Positions 7,864 to 12,808 of a stretch of DNA of 16,549 nt are shown here, piece after piece; position 1 is the stretch's first letter, and each line of letters begins with the position of its first letter. Source of the DNA: JBBDZE01 sp040900345 (GTDB lineage Bacteria > Patescibacteriota > Minisyncoccia > Spechtbacterales > 2-12-FULL-38-22); assembly GCA_040900345.1 (NCBI GenBank), contig JBBDZE010000029.1:1-16549 (forward strand), given 5' to 3'. The notes beneath the pieces were generated by a model. The model searched no databases, was not told the origin of the DNA, and was given only the letters and a program-made list of their open reading frames with translations. Position numbers and translations under genes: made by a program.

Positions 7864-9246
7864 TTATATCCCTTTTCTGTCAAAGAAGAACATCCACGCT
7901 GTTTTGAGCAATATCTGCAGGTCCAGCATCAGCGACCAATGTCCAATATAGTAGTGGTCAAGCGCTATCTCTTCTTCAAAAGGAAGGTCGGAGGCGCCGC
8001 TGACCTGCGAAAACCCAGTGATACCCGCCTTTACCGCAAAGACCTTCTTATGGTACTGCTCGTACCGCGCAACCTCTTCGGGTTCATGTGGACGCGGGCC
8101 GACCAGACTCATCTCACCGCGCAGCACATTCAAAAACTGGGGGAGTTCGTCGTAGCGGTGCGCACGCAGCCATCTGCCGACGCGCGTAACGCGCGGATCG
8201 TTTGCAATTTTGAACAATGGGCCATCGGTGCGCTCATTGAGGTGTACCAGCAACCATTTATACTTGCGGGCATTCTGGATCATTGAGCGAAACTTGTAGA
8301 GGTCAAACTCTTTTCCCTGGCTCATGCGCCTCAGCCGTTCTAGCACGGGCCCTGAGGTTTCCCACTTGATGGCGAACGCCGCCACAAGAAATATAGGCGA
8401 AAATACCACAAGCCCCGCAAGCGCGCCTATGATATCTATGATACGCTTAACGACCCGTCCCCATCCATCCAACGGCGTGGGTGCCAGTGAAACTAGCGGC
8501 GTGTCGCCCAGCGTACTTACATGCATGGTCGTGACTAGGGAGCCGAGCGCATCAGGCGTATATGAAAACTGGATGCGGTGTTCCTCACAGAAACTGACCA
8601 GCTCCATTATCATAGGGCGCGGCATCGTGCGGGAAGCCACCACGACTTGATGCACGACACGATGGGCATGGAGCGAACGCAAGAGGTCGATGTTGGGAAT
8701 TTCAATATGCGCCAGAAACCGCTTGCCCAGCCGCTTGTCATTCAGGATATTTCGTTTAAGTTGCTCCGCACTATCCCCAGTGCCAATGATTACCACCTGG
8801 TCCACACCCAGCCCTTTTCTCACGAGCAGAATACGCCGCACAATGCGCATGGCAAGGCGTCCCGTAACCCACATCACCAGGGCAAATCCCCATGCGGCCA
8901 GCAGAATGAAACGAGAATCAAAATCCGTGAGATTAAAAAATAAGAAGACGATGACCAGCGCCATACCGGCTGATATGGCAATCATGCCCGTCACAACTTC
9001 TTGAAAGAATGAGCGCTGTCCACGCATCGCGTACAACCCCGACAAAGCGAGCAACATGACGCCCCAGGCGCTCACGAACGCCGCGGGTACCAGGAACTCT
9101 GCCAGCGGCATATCAAAAAGCACCGGGCGTAGCTCGGTGACAGGCCCGCTTACGCGTAATACATAGGCGAACAAAGCCCCCGCAAGCAACATCGCAAAGT
9201 CCAGCGGGACAAGGGCAACATTAAAGAAAATATCAGTACGCTTCAT
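7864..9246 (-). CDS. Polyprenyl-phosphate sugar-1-phosphate transferase (WcaJ/WbaP-like)
   Basis: A 460-residue polyprenyl glycosylphosphotransferase. It moves a sugar-1-phosphate from a UDP-sugar to undecaprenyl phosphate at the inner membrane face, the first step of glycan assembly. N-terminal helices lie within about 1-140, followed by a Rossmann-like segment VVIIGTGDSAE at 151-161. After helix 268-293 comes the catalytic bacterial sugar transferase domain: KFRSM (318-322), RVGRWLRAHRYDELPQF with the Asp-Glu dyad at 366-367, and RGEMSLVGPRP at 376-386. The usual GPVFYxQxRVG segment is altered to GPVLERLRRMSQ. The ATG at 9246 is preferred; a GTG at 9267 would add 7 residues, and both lie in or next to a palindromic repeat. 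The sugar (glucose, galactose or an amino sugar) cannot be told. Confidence 0.92.
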   Translation of the reverse strand: MKRTDIFFNVALVPLDFAMLLAGALFAYVLRVSGPVTELRPVLFDMPLAEFLVPAAFVSAWGVMLLALSGLYAMRGQRSFFQEVVTGMIAISAGMALVIVFLFFNLTDFDSRFILLAAWGFALVMWVTGRLAMRIVRRILLVRKGLGVDQVVIIGTGDSAEQLKRNILNDKRLGKRFLAHIEIPNIDLLRSLHAHRVVHQVVVASRTMPRPMIMELVSFCEEHRIQFSYTPDALGSLVTTMHVSTLGDTPLVSLAPTPLDGWGRVVKRIIDIIGALAGLVVFSPIFLVAAFAIKWETSGPVLERLRRMSQGKEFDLYKFRSMIQNARKYKWLLVHLNERTDGPLFKIANDPRVTRVGRWLRAHRYDELPQFLNVLRGEMSLVGPRPHEPEEVARYEQYHKKVFAVKAGITGFSQVSGASDLPFEEEIALDHYYIGHWSLMLDLQILLKTAWMFFFDRKGI

Positions 9247-9362
9247 CCCGTTAGAGATAGGAAGCACAGGGGCGCTTCCACAATAAATGTCGTGTATGCA
9301 TATTCATGTATAATTTCTTCTCCCCACCAATCAGTATCGGACAATCCGTTATCTCTAACGGG
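9247..9362. repeat. Inverted 13-15-bp repeat upstream of the sugar transferase
   Basis: CCCGTTAGAGATA at 9247-9259 and its reverse complement TATCTCTAACGGG at 9350-9362 lie about 90 bp apart. The right copy is itself a hairpin: CCGTTA, loop TCTC, TAACGG. The left copy ends at the ATG of the sugar transferase. The stretch between them is AT-rich; no convincing gene or promoter is visible there. Confidence 0.65.
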
Positions 9363-9432
9363 ATTCATATACGTGCTATCAATGGCGAACAATAGCCCCT
9401 CATTGTATACTCGGGCACACGGCATAACAACA

Positions 9433-9461
9433 TTGACAAACCCTATAATATAGAATATAAT
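9433..9461 (+). promoter_or_regulatory. Consensus sigma70-type promoter of rnpB
   Basis: Perfect -35 TTGACA (9433-9438), 17-bp spacer and perfect -10 TATAAT (9456-9461). Transcription should start near 9468-9472, just where the first helix of the RNase P RNA begins. Confidence 0.88.
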
Positions 9462-9490
9462 AGGAACGTTTCTGGAATGCGGAGAGTTGC

Positions 9491-9636
9491 GCCAATTTTG
9501 TCCAAGCAACGCTTGGGTACAAAACTGAGCGTCCGCCGAAGCTTTACGCGAAGGCGGGCAGCCCTCCTTCGCTCCCTCCGGGAGCTATGGAAGGGCACTC
9601 AATCTTGCTACCTCGCTTTGCTTGGGCAAGATTGGT
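9491..9636. repeat. Composite palindromic insert 1 in rnpB
   Basis: The left hairpin (9491-9530) has arms CAATTTTGT/ACAAAACTG with inner stem CCAAGC/GCTTGG. The right hairpin (9597-9636) has arms CAATCTTGC/GCAAGATTG. The middle holds two further hairpins, CCGCC/GGCGG and CCCTCC/GGAAGGG. The right hairpin resembles the reverse complement of the left. The insert replaces P3. Confidence 0.82.
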
Positions 9637-9934
9637 GAGGAAAGTCCGAACACTGCCCGACGTTTACGTCGGTCGTGGGTGGTTGGTAACACCAACCGTT
9701 CCGCACCTTGTTTCAAGAGGCGAGATAGGGAAAGTGCCACAGAGACCAAACAGCCGATGGCTCGCTCGCGAGCACAGGCGATAGGTGAAAAGCTGGAGGT
9801 AAGATCTCCTTTTCTGCAGTGGCGACACCGCAGGATGGCAAACCCCACCCGGTGCAAGGCCGTGTTCTCTGCTTTAGCAGAGGAAGTGCCGCTTGAGGCG
9901 CGTTGGCAACATCGCGTCCAGATAAATAGCTCTC

Positions 9935-10110
9935 GCCAATTTTGTCCAAGCAACGCTTGGGTACAAAATTGAGCGCCCTGAGAAGCGTAGCGTTCGAAGG
10001 GCTACCCCTCGACCCTTCAACGGGTTCAGGGTCGCCCTGAAGAATTTGAACGGGCGACTTCGCTCGGGGTACTCAATCTTGCGACCTCGCTTTGCTCGGG
10101 CAAGATTGGT
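9935..10110. repeat. Composite palindromic insert 2 in rnpB
   Basis: The left hairpin (9935-9974) is identical to 9491-9530 at 39 of 40 positions; here the arms CAATTTTGT/ACAAAATTG are perfect. The right hairpin (10071-10110) matches 9597-9636 at 38 of 40. The 96-nt middle differs entirely from insert 1: GCCCT/AGGGC, GACCCT/AGGGTC and a CCCCTCG...CGGGG closing stem. It lies between the P2 3' strand and the conserved ACAGAA. Confidence 0.82.
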
Positions 10111-10143
10111 ACAGAATTCGGCTTACAGCATTTCAGACGAAAA

Positions 10144-10174
10144 CACAAAAACCGCCCACAAGGCGGTTTTTGTG
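10144..10174 (+). terminator. Strong hairpin terminator after rnpB
   Basis: Perfect 13-bp stem CACAAAAACCGCC (10144-10156) and GGCGGTTTTTGTG (10162-10174), loop CACAA. The T-run is within the 3' arm, so the hairpin can stop transcription from either side. The same 30 nt recur at 10996-11025. Confidence 0.9.
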
Positions 10175-10177
10175 TGC

Positions 10178-10205
10178 CCATAAACGGCTAAAACGCCGTT
10201 TATGG
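10178..10205. other. Second perfect hairpin downstream of the rnpB terminator
   Basis: CCATAAACGGC (10178-10188) and GCCGTTTATGG (10195-10205) form an 11-bp stem with a 6-nt loop. No U-run follows; it could be a backup structure or an insulating palindrome. Confidence 0.6.
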
Positions 10206-10206
10206 A

Positions 10207-10244
10207 GGGGTAAAAAGACCTTTGAGGAGCAGGGGTATAAAGAC
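10207..10244. promoter_or_regulatory. Direct repeat just upstream of the -35, possible regulator site
   Basis: GGGGTAAAAAGAC (10207-10219) and GGGGTATAAAGAC (10232-10244) match at 12 of 13 positions and start 25 bp apart. The second copy ends exactly where the -35 of the next promoter begins. This spacing would suit an activator or a protein binding two sites on one DNA face. Confidence 0.5.
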
Positions 10245-10273
10245 TTGACAAAATAATTAATACATGCTATAAT
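10245..10273 (+). promoter_or_regulatory. Consensus promoter of the 10414 membrane protein unit
   Basis: Perfect -35 TTGACA (10245-10250), 17-bp spacer and TATAAT (10268-10273) preceded by TGC. The predicted start near 10280 gives a leader of about 130 nt. Confidence 0.88.
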
Positions 10274-10283
10274 GTAGTTGTTA

Positions 10284-10410
10284 GCGAATGAGGAAAGTTC
10301 ATTCGCAAACGCTCGGATGGGGCACCTTGGCTGCTAAAAAATATTTGAGGTAGCAGCCAATATGCCTCATCTGAGTGGGGTAATCTTGAGAGATTAGTCC
10401 TGAGGAGGAC
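10284..10410 (+). promoter_or_regulatory. Highly structured 5' leader with possible Shine-Dalgarno switch
   Basis: Hairpin 1: GCGAATGA/TCATTCGC (10284-10306), 8 perfect pairs. Hairpin 2: 10312-10375, CTCGGATG/CATCTGAG, then GGGCA/TGCCT, a 2x2 internal loop, then the perfect TTGGCTGCTA/TAGCAGCCAA. Hairpin 3: GGGGTAATCT (10377-10386) with AGATTAGTCC (10391-10400), one mismatch. Hairpin 4: GTCCT (10397-10401) with AGGAC (10406-10410), which hides the AGGAGG. Hairpins 3 and 4 share 10397-10400, so only one can form. No known riboswitch class is recognised. Confidence 0.6.
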
Positions 10411-10413
10411 ATG

Positions 10414-10899
10414 ATGAATCAGGAGTCGGAACGCAAAGAATCAGGCTCCTGGATAGCCCTGCTTCTGCTATGGGCTTGCGTCGGCTGGCTACTCTTCCTG
10501 GGTGTGGTATTCATTCAAGGAATTACTGCTCACTCCCCGTTTGAAGGGTACGTCTACACGCTCGCCTACATGGGGGCGCCCTTCGTTGCCTGGCGTATTG
10601 GAAACGACGGTCACAAGATCGTTCGGCGGGGAGGAGCTTGGAACTCCGCAAGAGGATCAGCAATCGTTGGAATTGCTTGCCTCCTCTTTCTGGGTCTAAG
10701 CTTCCGTTCGCTAGGAGGAGGGGACCTCACGCAAGGAAGTACCCTGGCCGCAGTCGTCGCAGGGGCGCTTCTGACGGGTCTATACCGTCCCGTCGTCGTG
10801 CCGCTCATTCTTCCTCGAGTGCGCGCTGAACTCGAAGAGGTCCTCCATATATTCCGCGAGGGATTCCAAACCCTCCAGGATGAAGACGTGCAGAAATAG
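10414..10899 (+). CDS. Four-helix membrane protein of unknown function
   Basis: A 161-residue protein that I do not recognise. It has a polar N-terminus (MNQESERKES), hydrophobic helices at about 13-35, 45-61, 83-99 and 109-133, a basic loop at about 61-80, and a charged, likely amphipathic C-terminal tail at 136-161. The AGGAGG at 10403-10408 is 5 nt from the ATG at 10414 and only 2 nt from the ATG at 10411, so the second ATG is preferred. It is a single-gene unit with its own consensus promoter, structured leader and tandem terminators, on the strand opposite most of the window. The leader suggests translational control. No motif identifies a substrate or partner; a small transporter, sensor or holin-like protein are all possible. 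Confidence 0.75.
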   Translation: MNQESERKESGSWIALLLLWACVGWLLFLGVVFIQGITAHSPFEGYVYTLAYMGAPFVAWRIGNDGHKIVRRGGAWNSARGSAIVGIACLLFLGLSFRSLGGGDLTQGSTLAAVVAGALLTGLYRPVVVPLILPRVRAELEEVLHIFREGFQTLQDEDVQK

Positions 10900-10954
10900 C
10901 GCTGTGTGGGAGCACAGCGCGTGGGGAGGACATGATCCTCCCCACCTTTGTTTT
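10899..10954 (+). terminator. Tandem hairpin terminator
   Basis: Two adjacent perfect hairpins: GCGCTGTG/CACAGCGC (10899-10920) starting within the stop codon, then GTGGGGAGGA/TCCTCCCCAC (10921-10945, loop CATGA) followed by CTTTGTTTT. Confidence 0.85.
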
Positions 10955-10995
10955 AAACCTTGGTTTCCCTTAAGTGCTGCACAATTCAAACGGAT

Positions 10996-11025
10996 CACAA
11001 AAACCGCCCACAAGGCGGTTTTTGT
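10996..11025 (+). terminator. Copy of the rnpB terminator hairpin
   Basis: CACAAAAACCGCC, loop CACAA, GGCGGTTTTTGT: 30 nt identical to the terminator at 10144-10173. It lies 40 nt beyond the tandem terminator, so the membrane-protein unit is bracketed by two identical terminators. Confidence 0.85.
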
Positions 11026-11052
11026 ATGCACGGAACAGCTCGATTAGGCGTT

Positions 11053-11072
11053 CCTACCTGCCGGCAGGAAGG
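11053..11072. repeat. Short CCTGCCGGCAGG palindrome
   Basis: CCTACCTGCCGGCAGGAAGG is a near-perfect palindrome between transcription units. It is close to the reverse complement of 15362-15382, which is translated inside a pilin leader. Confidence 0.65.
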
Positions 11073-11103
11073 TTAGCCGTTTGCTTAAGGGACATCAATA
11101 CTA

Positions 11104-11132
11104 TTGACAAATATTATATAATATGCTATCAT
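11104..11132 (+). promoter_or_regulatory. Promoter of the 62-residue membrane protein
   Basis: -35 TTGACA (11104-11109), 17-bp spacer, -10 TATCAT (11127-11132) preceded by TGC. The context ATGCTATCAT resembles ATGCTATAAT of the previous promoter. An inverted CTTAAGGG/CCCTTAAG pair (11084-11091 and 10967-10974) lies upstream. Confidence 0.8.
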
Positions 11133-11170
11133 ATAAGCATCAGCACGATTGGAAAGGACTGGAACGCAAG

Positions 11171-11359
11171 ATGCACTCTCTGTTTCTCACCATCGCCGGG
11201 GTTCTCGGCGGAATCCTGGGGATGGCGATCTTCTTCGCCATCGGGGCCTCAGTCGACGGAATGTTCGTCGGGAGCGCCGTCGGCTCCATGATCGCGGTCA
11301 TAATAGGGGCGGGCCTCCTAGAGAAACGGGGTGCCCGCCCCCACGGGGAGAGCTCATAG
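11171..11359 (+). CDS. Small glycine-rich two-helix membrane protein
   Basis: A 62-residue protein of unknown function. Two hydrophobic helices, about 4-27 and 31-50, are full of small residues (GVLGGILGM, GSAVGSM, GAGLL), a glycine-zipper-like pattern that often drives helix packing or oligomer formation. A basic-polar tail EKRGARPHGESS follows. An upstream in-frame ATG at 11123 lies in the promoter before the -10 ends, so it cannot be on the transcript; the ATG at 11171 is preferred, with purine-rich AAGGA and GGAA upstream. The stop codon lies inside the terminator hairpin. A dedicated promoter and terminator argue that it is real. Possible roles include a pore-forming or scaffold peptide, but nothing decides this. 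Confidence 0.65.
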   Translation: MHSLFLTIAGVLGGILGMAIFFAIGASVDGMFVGSAVGSMIAVIIGAGLLEKRGARPHGESS

Positions 11360-11375
11360 CTCTCCCCCTTCGCTT
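11345..11375 (+). terminator. Hairpin terminator overlapping the stop codon
   Basis: GGGGAGAGCT (11345-11354), loop CAT, AGCTCTCCCC (11358-11367), then CTTCGCTTTT. The TAG stop (11357-11359) lies in loop and stem. Confidence 0.82.
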
Positions 11376-11399
11376 TTAAAGATATGCCCTCTTCCATTC

Positions 11400-11425
11400 A
11401 TGCTGCCTCGTGCAGCATTTTATTT
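11400..11425 (+). terminator. Hairpin between convergent genes
   Basis: ATGCTGC (11400-11406), loop CTCGT, GCAGCAT (11412-11418), followed by TTTATTT on the plus strand. It fits a second plus-strand terminator just past the end of the opposing lycopene-cyclase-domain gene. Confidence 0.65.
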
Positions 11426-12212
11426 ACCATCTTCCCGTCAAGATATGTTTTCGTGGCAATGCAGTGTAAAGGCCAATAATGGTTATAGAAACAAAAATGG
11501 TGAAAAGGATATCATCTATCGGGAGAACATGAAGTCTTCCAATGAGCGCATCCTCGTTGTATGTCCAACTCTCCGAATGAATGAAAAAATAATCCATGGT
11601 TAATGCAATGACCAGACTAACAGCTAGTGTAACAATAAGCCTTACTTCATCAATTTTCTCTCCTTTCCTAAAGAGGAAAAATAGGGAGGGCGTGACAGCA
11701 AAAAATACCAACCATTTCCAATACGAAACCGGATCGCCAAAAAATAAGAATGCCCAGACCATCATTTGAACAAAGAATAACGCAACTGCTAATATTTTCT
11801 CGTTAAATCTTAGAACGTTTAATGTACCGTTTTTTCTAAAATGTGGCAGCGAAGTATAAATGCCAAGAATAATTGTCGGCATTGCTATAGCAAAGATATA
11901 TTCCTCTATAGGCACGCCAAGCAACCAAAAGCTTACACTTGCATCTGGGAAGCCCCAAATATCAATATGTAGAGCTACTTTATCCCATAACACACCAATA
12001 AGAATGGAGAGTACTATCACTACTGCGAGCCTTTTTTCATCGAGATGCTCATGCTTACGAAACAGGAAAAAGATAGTAGGCAAAATTAGCAACACGAGCG
12101 CCCATTGTGTATATGCGGGAAGAAGCGAAAAATCAACCAGTATACCCAGGGCGAACAAGGACAGTATAAAAACAAGTGGACGAATTGAGTAGTGTGGAAG
12201 CGACATCCCCAT
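11424..12212 (-). CDS. Tandem lycopene-cyclase-domain (CrtYc/CrtYd-like) membrane protein
   Basis: A 262-residue membrane protein with two copies of the same module 130 residues apart. Copy 1 has FFLFRK at 48-53, WDK and WGF near 76-88, and PIEEYIF at 101-107. Copy 2 has FFLFRK at 178-183, MDYFF and SWTY near 206-218, and PIDDILF at 231-237. The acidic Px(E/D)(E/D) motif after a helix matches heterodimeric bacterial lycopene beta-cyclases (CrtYc plus CrtYd) and their fused forms. Those enzymes close the ends of lycopene to rings, giving beta-carotene. Copy 2 has DD instead of EE. No other carotenoid gene is in the window, so substrate and activity are inferred. It starts 11 nt after the RNase H stop. 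The base composition seems more AT-rich than in the neighbours, which hints at transfer. Confidence 0.8.
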   Translation of the reverse strand: MGMSLPHYSIRPLVFILSLFALGILVDFSLLPAYTQWALVLLILPTIFFLFRKHEHLDEKRLAVVIVLSILIGVLWDKVALHIDIWGFPDASVSFWLLGVPIEEYIFAIAMPTIILGIYTSLPHFRKNGTLNVLRFNEKILAVALFFVQMMVWAFLFFGDPVSYWKWLVFFAVTPSLFFLFRKGEKIDEVRLIVTLAVSLVIALTMDYFFIHSESWTYNEDALIGRLHVLPIDDILFTIFVSITIIGLYTALPRKHILTGRW

Positions 12213-12223
12213 AGCTTTTACAT

Positions 12224-12655
12224 TTATGAACTAAACAACGACCCGCTCCCCTCGTGCTTATCCAACTCTTGGTTCACCATTTTGTCGGCACCCTTGTTTT
12301 GCGCGCGGGGGACGTGCTGAAATGCGACAGACCTATAATCGACCCGCAGGTTATGAATCTTAATAAACAGCGGGATGATATTTTCGCTATTTACCTTGTA
12401 GCGGCCGGAAAGCTGCTGGACCGCAAGTTGGGAATCCATGAATACCGTCACATCGGTACTTTTTGTTTTGCCTTTCCCCACTAGGGCGCGCAATTTTTCT
12501 AAGGCCAAAATGACCGCCTGATATTCGGCAATGTTGTTGGTGGTCTCTCCCAAATACTGGGAATAACTTTTATTATAGGGCGCGCCAATAACCACCCCTG
12601 CCGCTGCGGGACCGGGGTTTCCCCGAGCGCCGCCATCCGTATAAATTTCAATCAT
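12224..12655 (-). CDS. Ribonuclease H (RNase HI-like)
   Basis: A 143-residue RNase H-fold protein. It should cut the RNA strand of RNA-DNA hybrids such as R-loops and primers. The acidic catalytic set is visible: D7 in YTDGGARGNPGPAAAG, E44 in TTNNIAEYQAV, D74 in VFMDSQLAVQQLSG, and D124 in RAQNKGAD (117-124). The spacing is that of the short rnhA-type or RnhA-like C-domain proteins of Gram-positives and CPR, lacking the basic protrusion of E. coli RNase HI. Directly upstream of the ATG are short CCTAA-type repeats rather than a Shine-Dalgarno. The neighbour recJ also acts on nucleic acids, and the gap of about 150 nt may be transcribed through. Confidence 0.9.
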   Translation of the reverse strand: MIEIYTDGGARGNPGPAAAGVVIGAPYNKSYSQYLGETTNNIAEYQAVILALEKLRALVGKGKTKSTDVTVFMDSQLAVQQLSGRYKVNSENIIPLFIKIHNLRVDYRSVAFQHVPRAQNKGADKMVNQELDKHEGSGSLFSS

Positions 12656-12660
12656 GGTCT

Positions 12661-12694
12661 AGGTTTTAGGTATTAGGTGTTAGGTTTTAGGTGG
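12661..12694. repeat. Short TTAGGT direct repeats upstream of RNase H
   Basis: AGGTTTTAGGTATTAGGT and GTTAGGTTTTAGGTGGG: TTAGGT occurs four times with 7- or 8-bp spacing. It ends 6 nt from the RNase H start. From 12695 to 12808 no gene, tRNA or clear signal is seen. Confidence 0.75.
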
Positions 12695-12808
12695 GACTGC
12701 TTATTCCGGATCAGAAGCTCTCCGAGGCAGCAGCTGCAAATCGCTGGAATTCGCAGACCGCGGTTCTGGTGAGGAATAGGCACCCCCAGCGACGTGTGTG
12801 AGAAAACG

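Larger units (their letters stand above)
9472..10136 (+). ncRNA. rnpB: RNase P RNA with two large insertions
   Basis: The catalytic RNA that removes tRNA 5' leaders. Conserved blocks are plain: GAGGAAAGTCCGAAC (9637-9651), AGTGCCACAGAGACCAAAC (about 9733-9751), GCCGATGGC, AGGTGAAAAG, GGTAAGA (9798-9804), GATGGCAAACCCCACCCGG (9834-9852), GGTGCAAGGCC, and 3' ACAGAATTCGGCTTA (10111-10125). P1 pairs CTGGAATGC (9472-9480) with GCATTTCAG (10128-10136). P2 pairs GAGAGTT (9482-9488) with AGCTCTC (9928-9934). P4 pairs CCGAA with TTCGG, a covarying form of the common CCGGG/CCCGG. Length is 665 nt; bacterial P RNAs are usually near 350-400. Removing the two palindromic inserts (9491-9636 and 9935-10110) leaves 343 nt. 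Both inserts lie between P2 and P4: one where P3 normally is, one in the short J2/4 joint. Promoter and terminator are strong, so the gene looks expressed. Confidence 0.93.

Noticed and set aside
9243..9509. Minus-strand frame of 88 codons upstream of the sugar transferase
   Set aside because: It covers the rnpB promoter and 5' end in antisense and reads through palindromic repeats (NPVRDNGLS); no ribosome site or family.
9585..9972. Several open frames of 65-122 codons on both strands
   Set aside because: They lie wholly in the RNase P RNA, whose conserved blocks explain the sequence.
10287..10300. TGAGGAAAGTTC resembles the TGAGGAAAGTCC block of RNase P RNA
   Set aside because: None of the other RNase P blocks follow, and the bases are explained by a local hairpin; taken as chance.
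11123..11170. Upstream ATG extending the 62-residue protein to 78 residues
   Set aside because: This ATG overlaps the promoter spacer and -10, upstream of the predicted transcription start.
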